NCBI RefSeq assembly: GCF_008807375.1
Contig: NZ_CP043311.1
Location: 2,770,001-2,834,000 of the forward strand
Length of the DNA stretch: 64,000 nucleotides
Origin: Pseudomonas lalkuanensis
Lineage (GTDB): Bacteria > Pseudomonadota > Gammaproteobacteria > Pseudomonadales > Pseudomonadaceae
Direction: 5' to 3'
The notes beneath the pieces were generated by a model, which saw only the letters and a program-made list of their open reading frames with translations, was not told where the DNA came from and did not search any database. Positions 8,934-17,991 of the stretch are shown here, piece after piece (the first letter of the stretch is position 1; each line of letters begins with the position of its first letter). Both the position numbers and the translations under genes were made by a program.

Positions 8934-10411
8934 GGCGCGGCCTCCAGTTTCTCCACCTGTTCGATCAGCAGTCCGCTGTCGGTCTCGCGAACCCTGATAC
9001 GGATGCGGTCGCCGGCCTTGAGACCGTTCGCCAGTTCGGGGCGGGCCAGGGGAAAGGTCATGGTCATTCCCGGCATGCCCAGGGTCTTGAACGGGCCGTG
9101 GGCGATGGTCAGGTCCTGCTTGCCGGTTTCCACAATGGTCGCTTCGGCTTCATGCAGGGCCGGAGAGGCCTGCAGTGGCTCGGCTTCGCGCACGGTCCTG
9201 GCTTCGATACCGCGCAGATTGGCCTCCGAGTCGATCAGGAACTGCCCGGAGGCCACGACCTGCTGGCCGGCTTCCAGGCCGGCAAGGACCACCGTTTGCC
9301 CCTCGTTTTCCTGCCCCAGGCGGACTTCGACGGGGCGGAAGCGGCCTTTGTCTTCGGCCAGCATCACCAGCGTGCGCTTGCCGGTGCGGATGACCGCCTC
9401 GCTGGAGACCAGCAACACCTCGTCGCCGCCTTGCTGGTTCAACTGGACCTGCGCCGTCATGCCCGGTCGCAAGCGCCCCGTGGCGTTATCCAGCTCGATG
9501 CGTACCCGCAGCGTCCGGCTTTGCGGGTCCGCCTCCGGAAGAATGGCGGCCAGGACGCCGTGGGTGGTCTCACCCGGGAGGGCCGGCAGGCGTGCTTCGA
9601 CGGCTTGCCCGGCTTTCAGCGTGGCGGCCTGGGCTTCCGGAACGGCTACCTCCAGCCAGACCCGGTCGATGCCATTGATCCGGGCCAGCGTCTGTCCGGC
9701 GGCCAGGGCCATGCCCGTGCGCACTTCAAGATCGCGGATCACGCCGCTGATGGGGCTGGTCAGGGTCAGCGCAGGTTCAGCCTTGCCGCGACGCTCGATG
9801 CGCGTGATCAGGGCGTCCGGCATACCGACCAGTTGCAGGCGCTGGCGTGCCGCAGCGGCCAGGGCTGGGTCGCCCGAGCGGCGCAAGGCGAGGAACTCTT
9901 CCTGCGCCGCTGCCCATTCGGGAATCAGTACATCGGCGAGGGGATCACCAGCGGCGACGACGTCACCCGGAGCGCGAGCATAGGCACGTTCGACGAACCC
10001 GCTGGCGCGCGCCTGGACCAGTGCCACGTTCCTGGCATCGAAGGCGAGTACGCCGGTCAGCTGGATGTCCTGCTCCAGTTTCCCGGTGGTGACCGTGGCA
10101 AGGCGCAGGCCGAGGTTCTGTTGGATGTCCGGCTCGATACGAACGGAACCAGCCCCATCCGCATCCTCGGCGTACTTGGGGACCAGTTGCATGTCCATGA
10201 AAGGCGACTTGCCGGGCTGGTCGAACTTCTGTTGCGGATACATGGGGTCGTACCAGTAGAGCGGCTGGCGCTCGTCCTTGGCGGCCTGGTGGTCGGTGCC
10301 GGTGGTGGACGTTGGCGCGTTGCCCCGGGCAGCGAACCAGTAACCCCCGGCAGCGCCCAGGAGCAGCATGGTGCCCATCAGCGCCGGCAGGGCCCAGTTG
10401 GAGCGGTTCAT
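8930..10411 (-). CDS. cusB: CusB periplasmic adaptor with fused C-terminal CusF domain
   Basis: A 493-residue adaptor of the CusABC efflux complex. One N-terminal membrane anchor (residues 7-28) is followed by a heavy-metal-binding motif [20 protein letters not shown] with MDMQLVPKY (about 52-80), then barrel-sandwich, hairpin and beta-barrel domains. The last 80 residues form a CusF-like domain with GMPGMTMTF, the Met-rich Cu(I) site of the metallochaperone CusF, fused rather than encoded separately. Start and stop overlap cusC and cusA by ATGA on each side, showing tight translational coupling. Confidence 0.95.
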   Translation of the reverse strand: MNRSNWALPALMGTMLLLGAAGGYWFAARGNAPTSTTGTDHQAAKDERQPLYWYDPMYPQQKFDQPGKSPFMDMQLVPKYAEDADGAGSVRIEPDIQQNLGLRLATVTTGKLEQDIQLTGVLAFDARNVALVQARASGFVERAYARAPGDVVAAGDPLADVLIPEWAAAQEEFLALRRSGDPALAAAARQRLQLVGMPDALITRIERRGKAEPALTLTSPISGVIRDLEVRTGMALAAGQTLARINGIDRVWLEVAVPEAQAATLKAGQAVEARLPALPGETTHGVLAAILPEADPQSRTLRVRIELDNATGRLRPGMTAQVQLNQQGGDEVLLVSSEAVIRTGKRTLVMLAEDKGRFRPVEVRLGQENEGQTVVLAGLEAGQQVVASGQFLIDSEANLRGIEARTVREAEPLQASPALHEAEATIVETGKQDLTIAHGPFKTLGMPGMTMTFPLARPELANGLKAGDRIRIRVRETDSGLLIEQVEKLEAAP

Positions 10412-11664
10412 GGGCGACCCTCCCCGTAGGTGAAGTAGAGACGGGCGGCCGCCTGGGCCTGCTGACCTTGCAGGTCGATTTCCTTGAGCCTGGCCTGGAC
10501 CAGCTCTCGCCGTGCTGCGATGACACTGGCCAGCTCGGATTTGCCTGCCCGGTAGTCCGCCAGTGCCAGGCGTACCTTTTCCTCGGCCAGCGGGACCAGG
10601 GTGGCACGGCTGCGGCTGACGGCCCGATCCAGTCGCTGATAATCCGCCACGTCGGCTTCCAGCTGTTCGGCATGCTCGCGCAGCAGCGCTTCGCGTTCCG
10701 CCTCCAGTTCATTCACCTGGGCCCGGCGCACAGCGATCTTGGGGTCCTGGCGAGAGCCTGAGAACACCGGCAGGTCGAAGGTGAATTGAACGGTCATCAT
10801 GTCGCCGAATTCACGGCCACGACGCTGGTAATCCACCTCCCAGCTCCAGTCGGGTTTCTTCTCCGCTTCGGCTTCGCGCACCTGGGCTTCGGCTTCCCGG
10901 GTCATCGGCTCGTAGGTCGCCAGCTCCGGGTGGCGGTGCAGGGCTTGCAGGTACTGCGGGGCATCGATGGGCCAGCTGGGCAACTCGCCGGACAGGGGCA
11001 GGCCGGCGTCCTGGCCGATCCAGCGCTTGAGTGCCGCGCGCGCCTGGGCGAGCTGCAATTCCAGCTCATCCTGTTGCTCGGCCAGCTGCGCCGCTTCCTG
11101 CCTGGGCTCCACGGCGTCCTGCGCCTGGCCGCGTCCGCCGGCCAGGCGGGCCTGAACCGCCTCTGCGAGCAGGCGGTTTTCGCGGAAGAAATCGTCGAAT
11201 CGGGCCAGTTTGCGCTGGCCGGTATAAGCGCTGATCCAGGCCAGGGCTGTTTCGCGACGGACCTTCACCCGCTCGGCAGCTGCTTCGGTGGCGGCGCGGT
11301 CAACCGATGCGCGGGCGGTTTCGATCCGGGCCTCGCGCTTGGCGCGGCTGGGCATTTCCTGCATCACGCCCACCATCTGCATGGTCATGAAGTCGCGATC
11401 CACACTCCAGCGGTCTTCGCCTTCGATGGGGACGTTCTGCAGGCCCAGGACCAGCTTGGGGTCGGGCAGCTCGCCGGCCGGGATCGCAGCGTTCTGTGCC
11501 GCGTCCAGCCTGGCGGCTTGTGCCGAGAGGGAAGGGGCGTTGCGTTCGGCCAGTTGCAAGGCATCGTCCAGCGATAGGGATGCAGCCTGGCCTGGAAGGG
11601 CGAACAGCATCATTGCCACGGCTGCAGGTACAGGCCAACCACGGCAAGGATTCGGGGAGGTCAT
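10408..11664 (-). CDS. cusC: CusC-like outer-membrane efflux factor (TolC family)
   Basis: A 418-residue TolC/OEP protein. The N-terminus has a signal peptide (PVPAAVAMMLFALPGQAASL) and no lipobox cysteine, unlike E. coli CusC. Two OEP repeats follow, starting at LSLDDALQLAERNAPSLSAQ and around EAEAQVREAEAEKKPDWSWE, with long coiled-coil helices. It would form the outer-membrane duct for CusBA. It is the first pump gene of the leftward operon and lies 90 bases after the small metal-binding gene. Confidence 0.9.
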   Translation of the reverse strand: MTSPNPCRGWPVPAAVAMMLFALPGQAASLSLDDALQLAERNAPSLSAQAARLDAAQNAAIPAGELPDPKLVLGLQNVPIEGEDRWSVDRDFMTMQMVGVMQEMPSRAKREARIETARASVDRAATEAAAERVKVRRETALAWISAYTGQRKLARFDDFFRENRLLAEAVQARLAGGRGQAQDAVEPRQEAAQLAEQQDELELQLAQARAALKRWIGQDAGLPLSGELPSWPIDAPQYLQALHRHPELATYEPMTREAEAQVREAEAEKKPDWSWEVDYQRRGREFGDMMTVQFTFDLPVFSGSRQDPKIAVRRAQVNELEAEREALLREHAEQLEADVADYQRLDRAVSRSRATLVPLAEEKVRLALADYRAGKSELASVIAARRELVQARLKEIDLQGQQAQAAARLYFTYGEGRP

Positions 11665-11753
11665 CGGGTGATTCCTCTGAAAATTCGGCGCACAGGCGCG
11701 AGCCCCACCGCAGCCAAAGCCGATGCGGAGGGAAATTCAGGTCGGGACAGGAA

Positions 11754-12098
11754 TCACAGGGTGGGAGGTCGCCAGAGGTCGGCAGGCGAGCGATCGGGAA
11801 CCGCATGGGAAGGGGCGAGGGCCAGAACCGGTCCGTTGAGGGTGACGGGCGGTTTCAGCGCGGAAACCTGGAGCATGCTGCCGGTCTTGCATTCCTGGCC
11901 GGTCTTGCAGGCCTTCTTGCCGTGCTCGGCCATCTTGCCCATGTCGTGGCAGCAGTCCTCATCCATGCCGGCCATGTGGCCCATGCCGCCGGCCTGCATG
12001 GGGCAGGGCTCGGTGGGCGCTTCGATGCCCGCCATCCCGGTCAAGGGAAGCGACAGGCTGATCAGGAAGATGAAGAAAACGCGAAGGCACCGTTTCAT
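11754..12098 (-). CDS. Small exported Cys/Met/His-rich metal-binding protein (CopL-like)
   Basis: A 114-residue protein with a clear signal peptide (MKRCLRVFFIFLISLSLPLTGMAG). The mature part is packed with metal ligands: CPMQAGGMGHMAGMDEDCCH, then DMGKMAEHGKKACKTGQECK. This looks like a CopL/copper-resistance accessory protein that may buffer Cu(I) in the periplasm before delivery to the pump. It is first in the leftward cus operon, 90 bases from cusC. The start was placed at the MKR codon because the frame upstream of it shows no protein character. The last 40 residues are proline-rich and of unknown role. Confidence 0.75.
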   Translation of the reverse strand: MKRCLRVFFIFLISLSLPLTGMAGIEAPTEPCPMQAGGMGHMAGMDEDCCHDMGKMAEHGKKACKTGQECKTGSMLQVSALKPPVTLNGPVLALAPSHAVPDRSPADLWRPPTL

Positions 12099-12249
12099 GC
12101 GGCGGAGTTTAGTTCGCGGTCGGCGGGCGTCGCAATTGCCCATGCAGGAGAATTTTGCCGGGCCTCGCTGCGGAGATGGTGCTTTGGATGCGGAAATCCA
12201 TATAAGCGAGTTCCCGCAGGTTCTTTGCCTTATCCCTCGAAGAGGCATC

Positions 12250-12339
12250 ATGGCGAATCTCCTGACCCCAACTGCCGTACTCAAGGCCCTGGCCGATGAA
12301 ACCTGTTCCAGAACCCGCCTCGGCGCCCGGTCAAACTGA
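12250..12339 (+). pseudogene. Remnant of an ArsR-family metal regulator
   Basis: A 29-codon frame starting with ATG after GAAGAGG encodes MANLLTPTAVLKALADETCS followed by RTRLGARSN and a stop. The first 18 residues match the N-terminus of ArsR/SmtB repressors (LTPxAVFKALADETR). The winged-helix part is absent and the following 250 bases contain no continuation in any frame, so this is the 5' stub of a deleted repressor. It diverges from the cus operon, the place expected for its regulator. Confidence 0.6.
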
Positions 12340-12597
12340 AGGATAAGGGTGTAGAGCCTGCCAGTTCCCGCGCAGCGACTATGCTGGAATTCAGCCGTAT
12401 TGGCAGTTGAAGGTCGACGCTGCAGCGCATGACCCGAAAGGGATGTCGAGGCCGGAATCCCGGCAGAAATGATGGTCATTGGAAAGAAATGATTTGGATC
12501 AGCGCCGGCGCGGCACGAGGATCTCCGCCCCTTGCCCACTGGATCGCCGCCAAGTCCGGCTGTTCTCGCTCGAATGCCACAGCAGAAGGAGAGTCAA
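12340..12597. other. Gene-poor stretch between arsR stub and perM-like gene
   Basis: About 260 bases with no supportable gene. It probably includes scar sequence from loss of the ArsR gene and the promoter of the PerM-like operon; an AGAAGGAGAG ribosome site lies just before 12598. No terminator or repeat was seen. Confidence 0.4.
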
Positions 12598-13707
12598 ATG
12601 CTGCCGAATGCCGTTTCAGAAAGGATCCTGTCCCGCGGATTGATGGATGTGCTCATTCGAGCGGGGCTGGTGGCGATCCTCGCCATTTCCTGTTACGAGG
12701 TGTTCCGTCCTTTTCTGAACCTGATGCTCTGGGCAATGATCCTGGGCGTCACCTTCTATCCGTTGCATCTGAACATCAGGTCCCGACTGGGCCTGCGTGA
12801 CGGACATGTGGCCACGCTGATAGTGGTCGTCTCGCTGGTCCTGATGATGGTCCCCATCTACCTGCTGGCGGCATCCATGGCCGAGTCGGTGCAGGCAGCC
12901 ATCGAGCTGATCAAGAGTGGCGAGCTGCATGTGCCGGCGCCCAATGAATCCGTTGCCAGCTGGCCGCTGATCGGCCAGCCGCTGTTCGACTTCTGGCAGC
13001 GCGCTTCCAGCGACCTGACCAGCCTGATCAAGCAACTGCTGCCGCACCTGCGCGGTTTCGGCCTGGGCCTGTTCGGCAAGCTGGCCGGCGTTGGTGCGGG
13101 CTTCCTGCTGTTCATCGCGGCGCTGATCGTGGGCGGCATCTTCATGGCCTTTGGCGAGAACGGCCATCGCAGCGCCGTGCAGATAGCCTCGCGGATTTCC
13201 GGTCCGGACCGTGGGCCGCAGATCGCCCAGCTGTGTACCGCTACCATCCGTGCCGTAGCCCAGGGCGTGGTGGGCATCGCCTTCATCCAGATGCTGCTGG
13301 TGGGGCTGGGTTTCGTGCTCATGGGCATTCCGGGCGCCGGCCTGCTGGCGCTGATGGTCCTGCTGCTGGGCATCATGCAGTTGCCGGTGGTGCTGATCAC
13401 GATCCCGGCGATCATCTTCGTCTTCGCCACCGAGGGGGCCACCCTCGGCACCATCGTGTTCGCCGTCTACAGCTTCGTCGCCGGCATGTCCGACAACATC
13501 CTCAAGCCGCTGCTGCTGGGCCGTGGCGTGAACGTTCCGATGCCGGTGGTGCTGATCGGCGCCCTGGGCGGCATGGTTACCGGCGGCATCATCGGGCTGT
13601 TCATCGGACCGGTGATCCTGGCGGTGGGCTACATGCTGTTCTGGCACTGGGTGGAGGACCAGCCCAAGGCACAGGAAGACGCGGAGGAAGAGGAGCGAGC
13701 GGCCTGA
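12598..13707 (+). CDS. AI-2E family (PerM-type) membrane protein
   Basis: A 369-residue inner-membrane protein with about 8 hydrophobic segments. Near the N-terminus it shows LNLMLWAMILGVTFYPLHLN, then an amphipathic central loop and the conserved C-terminal block of the PF01594 family (SDNILKPLLLGRGVNVPMP ... GGMVTGGIIGLFIGPVILAV). Family members include TqsA, PerM and some Na+/H+ antiporters, so the substrate is unknown. Start ATG follows AGAAGGAGAG. It is the first gene of a tight rightward operon with the three-part exporter downstream. Confidence 0.85.
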   Translation: MLPNAVSERILSRGLMDVLIRAGLVAILAISCYEVFRPFLNLMLWAMILGVTFYPLHLNIRSRLGLRDGHVATLIVVVSLVLMMVPIYLLAASMAESVQAAIELIKSGELHVPAPNESVASWPLIGQPLFDFWQRASSDLTSLIKQLLPHLRGFGLGLFGKLAGVGAGFLLFIAALIVGGIFMAFGENGHRSAVQIASRISGPDRGPQIAQLCTATIRAVAQGVVGIAFIQMLLVGLGFVLMGIPGAGLLALMVLLLGIMQLPVVLITIPAIIFVFATEGATLGTIVFAVYSFVAGMSDNILKPLLLGRGVNVPMPVVLIGALGGMVTGGIIGLFIGPVILAVGYMLFWHWVEDQPKAQEDAEEEERAA

Positions 13708-13722
13708 CCTGGATCGGGCAGC

Positions 13723-15258
13723 ATGGCTCATCCATCCTGCCTGCGCCTTCTGCTGCTGGGTGCCCTGGGCCTTGGCGGCTGCGTGCGCCTGGGCCCCGAC
13801 TTCCAGTCTCCGCGCGAGCCCTGGGTGGAGCACTGGAACAGCCCGGCGATGGAGCAGGTCGGCCTCAATCGTCCGCAGCCGGACTTCGTCCAGTGGTGGC
13901 AGGTGTTCGAGGATCCCATACTCGATGCGCTGATCGCCGAGGCGGACGCCCATAACCCCAACCTGGAAATCGCCGGCCTTCGTGTGATGGAGGCCCGCGC
14001 ACAGTTGGGCATCGCCGTGAGTGGCCGTTATCCGCAGTTCCAGCAGGCCAGCGCCGACAGCCTTTACCTGGACCGGGACCAGTCCGGTGGCCAGAACCCC
14101 CGCGACACCCACTCCTGGCAGTACAGCGCGGGGTTCGATATCGCCTGGGAACTGGACTTCTGGGGCCGATTCAGCCGCGCCATCGAATCGGCCGACGCCG
14201 CCTACTTCGCCGCCCGCGCCAACTACGAGGACGTATTGGTGCTCCTGCGTGCCCAGGTGGCGGATACCTATTTCGTCATGCGCACCTTCGAAGCCCGCCT
14301 GGGCATCGCCAAGGAGAACGCCGAGCGGCAGAAGCGCAGCTTCGAGATCACCGAACGCCTGTTCCGCAGCGGCGACAGCTCGGAACTGGACTTCCAGCAG
14401 GCCAAGACCCAGTACCTGGGCACCCTGGCGACCATTCCGGACCTCGAAGCCCAGCTCCAGCGGACGCGCAACACCCTGGCCGTGCTGATCGGCCGCCCGC
14501 CCGGACCACTGCCCGAACTGGTGGGCGGGGAAGGGCAGGTGCCGCTGCTGGACCGCGCAGTCCTGCAGGACGTGCCGGCCAACCTGCTGCTGCGCCGCCC
14601 GGATGTACGTGCCGCCGAGCTGGCGGTGGCCGCCCAGTCGGCGTTGATCGGCGTTGCCGAAACCGACCTTTACCCCTCGGTGACCCTGCTGGGCAGCATC
14701 GCCTGGAGCGCCTCGACCCTGGACGGGGTGCCGGACAGCCTGGACCTGGTCGCCGGCCCCAGCATTGCCTGGAATGTCTTCGACCACGGCCGGATCAAGA
14801 ACGATGTGCGGGTGCAGGACGCACGCCTGCAGCAACTGATCGAGGCCTACCGCGATCGAGTACGCCAGGCGGCACGGGAGGCCGACGACGCCGCCACCGG
14901 TCTGTCCAAGGCGCTGGACAGCGAGAGCATCCGCCGCGAGAGCGCCCTGGCCGCACTGCGCTCCCTGGAGCTGGCCAATGCCCAGTACCGCGAGGGCTTC
15001 GCCGACTTTCAGCGGGTGCTGGATGCCCAGCGCGAGCTGTTCCAGCAGCAGGAGAACTACCTGCTCAGCCGCAGCGATGCCGTGAGCAACCTGATCGGCC
15101 TGTACAAGGCCCTCGGCGGCGGCTGGTACCGGGACGGCCCGATGATCGACGACGTTACCCGCAAGCAGATGCAACAACGTACCGACTGGGACGACCTGCT
15201 GGACGAGCCGCCTCCGGCCCGGCCGGTCACAGATAGCGAACAAGGTGAACGAGAATGA
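13723..15258 (+). CDS. NodT-type outer-membrane efflux lipoprotein
   Basis: A 511-residue outer-membrane factor. The signal peptide ends in a lipobox LGGC (Cys at about residue 20), so the mature protein is lipid-anchored. Early residues VRLGPDFQSP match the NodT/OprM family start (VGPDYxxP). The OEP repeats are visible, with family landmarks PDFVQWWQVFEDPILDALIA, NTLAVLIGRPPG, LLLRRPDVRAAE and LYPSVTLLGSI. It overlaps the adaptor gene by ATGA (15255-15258). The likely partners are the EmrA-like and DUF2955 proteins downstream. Confidence 0.9.
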   Translation: MAHPSCLRLLLLGALGLGGCVRLGPDFQSPREPWVEHWNSPAMEQVGLNRPQPDFVQWWQVFEDPILDALIAEADAHNPNLEIAGLRVMEARAQLGIAVSGRYPQFQQASADSLYLDRDQSGGQNPRDTHSWQYSAGFDIAWELDFWGRFSRAIESADAAYFAARANYEDVLVLLRAQVADTYFVMRTFEARLGIAKENAERQKRSFEITERLFRSGDSSELDFQQAKTQYLGTLATIPDLEAQLQRTRNTLAVLIGRPPGPLPELVGGEGQVPLLDRAVLQDVPANLLLRRPDVRAAELAVAAQSALIGVAETDLYPSVTLLGSIAWSASTLDGVPDSLDLVAGPSIAWNVFDHGRIKNDVRVQDARLQQLIEAYRDRVRQAAREADDAATGLSKALDSESIRRESALAALRSLELANAQYREGFADFQRVLDAQRELFQQQENYLLSRSDAVSNLIGLYKALGGGWYRDGPMIDDVTRKQMQQRTDWDDLLDEPPPARPVTDSEQGERE

Positions 15259-16379
15259 GCGAGCAATCGCAGGCCGGGGCACCGAGCCAGCCCGAGCCCA
15301 CCGGCAAGCCCGATGCGGCGGCGAAGGGAACGCGCTGGGTGGCGCTGGTCATCATCCTGACGCTGGTCTGGTACCTGCTGGCGGACCGCTTCACCCCCTA
15401 TACGCAGCAGGCCCGTGTGCAGGCATTCGTGGTTCCCGTGGCGGCGGAGGTCGCGGGACGGGTTACCAAGGTGAACGTGCGCAACAACCAGGACGTGGAG
15501 GCGGGCGCCGTACTCTTCGAGCTGGACCCGGAGCAGTACCGCATCGCTGCCGATCGCGCTCGCGCCGACCTGGAAACCATGCGTCGGCAGATCGGTGCCA
15601 GTACCGCCGCCATCGACTCGGCGCTGGCCTCGCTGCGGGCCGCCCAGGCCAACGAAGTCAAGGCCCGCCAGGACAGCGACCGCCTCGAACGGCTCTACCG
15701 GGAGGACTCGGGCACCATCTCCGTGCGCCGCCTGGAAGTGGCGCGCGCGACCCTGGAGCAGTCCACCAGCCAGGTCGTCGCGGCGCGCGCCGAAGTGCAG
15801 CGGGCGCGGGAGCAGCAGGGCGGCAGCGAGGAGGAGAACGCGCAGTTGCGCAGCGCCGCCACCGCGCTGGAAAAGGCCCAGCTCGACGAGGCCAACACGC
15901 GAGTGAAGGCGCGTTCCGCCGGTCTGATCACCGACCTGCGCACGGATGTCGGCCAGTACGTCGGCGCGGGCAGTCCGGTGATGACCCTGATCGCCATTCA
16001 CGACCTCTGGCTGAGCGCCGAGATGACCGAGAACAATTTGGGGCACGTCGAGGCGGGCAGCCCGGTGGCCATCGTCCTGGATGCGTTTCCGGGGAGGGTG
16101 TTCGAAGGGCGGGTGCGCAGCGTCGGTTACGGCGTCAGCGTCGGCCAGGCGCCGGCGCCCGGCACCTTGCCGACAGTGGAGAACAGTCGCGACTGGCTGC
16201 GACCGGCGCAACGCTTCCCGGTCATCGTGGAATTCGCGCCCGGCGAGCTGGATCAACTGCGTGGCCTGCGCGTTGGCGGCCAGGCGGAGGTCATGGCCTT
16301 TCCCGTCGAGGGCAATCCGCTCAATCCCCTGGGGCGCTTGTTCATCCGCCTGATGAGCTGGCTGTCCTATGCCTACTGA
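15255..16379 (+). CDS. EmrA/HlyD-like membrane fusion protein
   Basis: A 374-residue periplasmic adaptor with one N-terminal TM segment (WVALVIILTLVWYLLADRF), a first lipoyl half (VPVAAEVAGRVTKVNVRNNQ DVEAG), a long alpha-hairpin (about 95-205) and a second lipoyl half (KARSAGLITDLRTDVGQYVG). The beta-barrel part follows. It pairs with the DUF2955 membrane protein, whose ATG overlaps its end by 11 bases, a usual arrangement for aromatic-acid type (AaeAB-like) exporters. Translational coupling on both sides supports a single complex. Confidence 0.9.
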   Translation: MSEQSQAGAPSQPEPTGKPDAAAKGTRWVALVIILTLVWYLLADRFTPYTQQARVQAFVVPVAAEVAGRVTKVNVRNNQDVEAGAVLFELDPEQYRIAADRARADLETMRRQIGASTAAIDSALASLRAAQANEVKARQDSDRLERLYREDSGTISVRRLEVARATLEQSTSQVVAARAEVQRAREQQGGSEEENAQLRSAATALEKAQLDEANTRVKARSAGLITDLRTDVGQYVGAGSPVMTLIAIHDLWLSAEMTENNLGHVEAGSPVAIVLDAFPGRVFEGRVRSVGYGVSVGQAPAPGTLPTVENSRDWLRPAQRFPVIVEFAPGELDQLRGLRVGGQAEVMAFPVEGNPLNPLGRLFIRLMSWLSYAY

Positions 16380-17400
16380 GCACGAACCGCGCGGCCGGCG
16401 CGCCTTGCGCCTGGCCAGCGGCGTAGCCCTGGCCCTGGCGGTGAGCTTCGGCATGGCCTTGCCGATTCCCTTCCTGGCGCCGATCTTCGTGCTCCTGCTG
16501 CTGGTGACGAACAACCGCCCGTTGCCCCTGAAGGCCGCCCCGGCGCTGGCCCTGGTAATCATGCTCACCACCGGCACCGGCCTGCTGATGATTCCGCTGC
16601 TGCAACACGCGCCACCCGCTGGCGTGCTGCTGGTGGGCCTGTGCCTGTTCCTGTGCTTCCGCCACGGCCTGCGCGGCGGCAATCCGCTGGTGACGCAGTT
16701 CCTCGTGGTTGGCCTGACGATGATCTCGGCCGCTGGCACCTATCTTTTTCCCCTGGCAGTCACGGTGATCGAGGCGCTCGCCAAGGGCATGCTGCTGGCC
16801 GTGCTGGTGTCCCTGGTCAGCCACGCCTTGTTCCCGGAGCCCGCCGATGCCCCGGCAGCGCGACCCCGCCCGGTGCTGGACGCCAGCGAGTCCGCCTGGA
16901 TAGCCCTGCGCGCCGCGCTGGTGGTGCTGCCGGCCTTTCTTCTGGCGCTGATCGACCCGAGCAGCTACATGCCACTGATCATGAAGTCGGTCAGCCTTGG
17001 CCAACAGGTCTGTGGCACCTCGGCCCGCAACGCCGGCCGCGAGCTGCTGGGTTCGACACTGCTCGGTGGCCTGCTGGCGATGCTGTTCTGGAGCGCCCTG
17101 AGCCTGTTCCCGCACCTGTGGATGTTCTTTCTCTGGATGTTGCTGTTCGCCCTGGTGTTGGGCCGCCGGCTCTACGCCCTGGCGGCGACGCGGCAGACGC
17201 CAGGCTTCTGGATGAACACCCTGGTGACCCTGATCATCCTGTTGGGCCAGTCGGTGCAGGACAGCGAGTCCGGCCAGGACGTCTACACCGCCTTCGCGGT
17301 GCGCATGGCGCTGTTCATCGCCGTCACCCTGTACGCCTGCGCGGCGGTCTATCTGATCGACCGCCGGCGGTTCCACCGGCAGCGCCGCGAAATCCTTTGA
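16369..17400 (+). CDS. DUF2955 / FUSC-like inner-membrane exporter component
   Basis: A 343-residue protein with two blocks of hydrophobic helices (about 14-155 and 175-330) separated by a short Pro-rich loop (PEPADAPAARPRPVL), the two-half layout of FUSC/AaeB-like proteins. The DUF2955 family typically follows an EmrA-like adaptor, as here. It is probably the proton-driven inner-membrane part of a small-molecule exporter using the adaptor and NodT-type duct upstream. Start ATG lies inside the end of the adaptor gene. The substrate is not indicated by the sequence. Confidence 0.8.
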   Translation: MPTEHEPRGRRALRLASGVALALAVSFGMALPIPFLAPIFVLLLLVTNNRPLPLKAAPALALVIMLTTGTGLLMIPLLQHAPPAGVLLVGLCLFLCFRHGLRGGNPLVTQFLVVGLTMISAAGTYLFPLAVTVIEALAKGMLLAVLVSLVSHALFPEPADAPAARPRPVLDASESAWIALRAALVVLPAFLLALIDPSSYMPLIMKSVSLGQQVCGTSARNAGRELLGSTLLGGLLAMLFWSALSLFPHLWMFFLWMLLFALVLGRRLYALAATRQTPGFWMNTLVTLIILLGQSVQDSESGQDVYTAFAVRMALFIAVTLYACAAVYLIDRRRFHRQRREIL

Positions 17401-17412
17401 GAGGGGGTTCCA

Positions 17413-17853
17413 ATGTTTTTCGATCTGCTGGTGGGAATTCCGGTGATGGTGCTCTGCCTGGTGTTGCAGGCGATATTCGTGGCGTACGGGCTGCGGCCCT
17501 ATATTCGCCACATGCGACGCAGGACAGGGCGTGAATCCATCTGGCACAACACGCTGCTGCTCTCGCTGGTCATGCTGGTCATGCTGCTGGGCAACTTCGT
17601 GCAGATGAGTGTCTGGGGTGCGCTGTTCCTGGCGCTGGGCGAGTTCGATGACTTCGCCACGGCGGTCTATCACTCAGGGGTGAACTTCGCCACGCTGGGC
17701 TACGGCGACATGGTCATGAGCGCGGAGTGGCGGCTGCTGGGTCCGCTGGAGGCTGCCAACGGCATTCTGATGTTCGGCGTGTCGACGGCGGTGATGACGG
17801 CCATCGTCACCGATGTGCTCAAGCGCGCGTTCGAGCAGCGGCATCAGGGTTAG
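17413..17853 (+). CDS. Two-TM ion channel family protein
   Basis: A 146-residue protein with an N-terminal hydrophobic segment, a second TM (NTLLLSLVMLVMLLGNFVQM), a pore helix and the potassium selectivity filter TLGYGD (preceded by YHSGVNFA), then a final TM (LEAANGILMFGVSTAVMTAI). It has no RCK domain and is shorter than typical KcsA-like channels. GAGAGGGGG precedes the start, 12 bases after the DUF2955 stop, so it appears to be the last gene of the operon. Its role there is unclear; a membrane-potential function is possible. Confidence 0.75.
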   Translation: MFFDLLVGIPVMVLCLVLQAIFVAYGLRPYIRHMRRRTGRESIWHNTLLLSLVMLVMLLGNFVQMSVWGALFLALGEFDDFATAVYHSGVNFATLGYGDMVMSAEWRLLGPLEAANGILMFGVSTAVMTAIVTDVLKRAFEQRHQG

Positions 17854-17917
17854 GGCAGGGCGCTTGCATCCAAAAAAGTCTGAACGAATCGCCCCGGTGG
17901 GGCGTCGGAATCTGGGT

Positions 17918-17937
17918 AGGCCCCGCGCGGGCCTTTC
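17918..17937 (+). terminator. Possible terminator after the export operon
   Basis: A 6-bp stem AGGCCC/GGGCCT with a 5-base CGCGC loop followed by only TTC. Preceded by a second short hairpin (CGCCCC GGT GGGGCG). The T tract is weak, so termination may be partial. Confidence 0.4.
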
Positions 17938-17991
17938 AGCCACCTGTTGGCTTGGCGCGGCATCGTCGGCGCCAGGCCGGGAGCAAGCGCC

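Noticed and set aside
12598..13707. Autoinducer-2 exporter
   Set aside because: The family name reflects TqsA, but most members transport other or unknown substrates and nothing here points to quorum sensing.
12616..15282. 888-codon frame antisense to the perM-like and nodT genes
   Set aside because: Spans two real rightward genes and translates to low-complexity His/Gln/Val-rich sequence, typical of a GC-rich antisense shadow.
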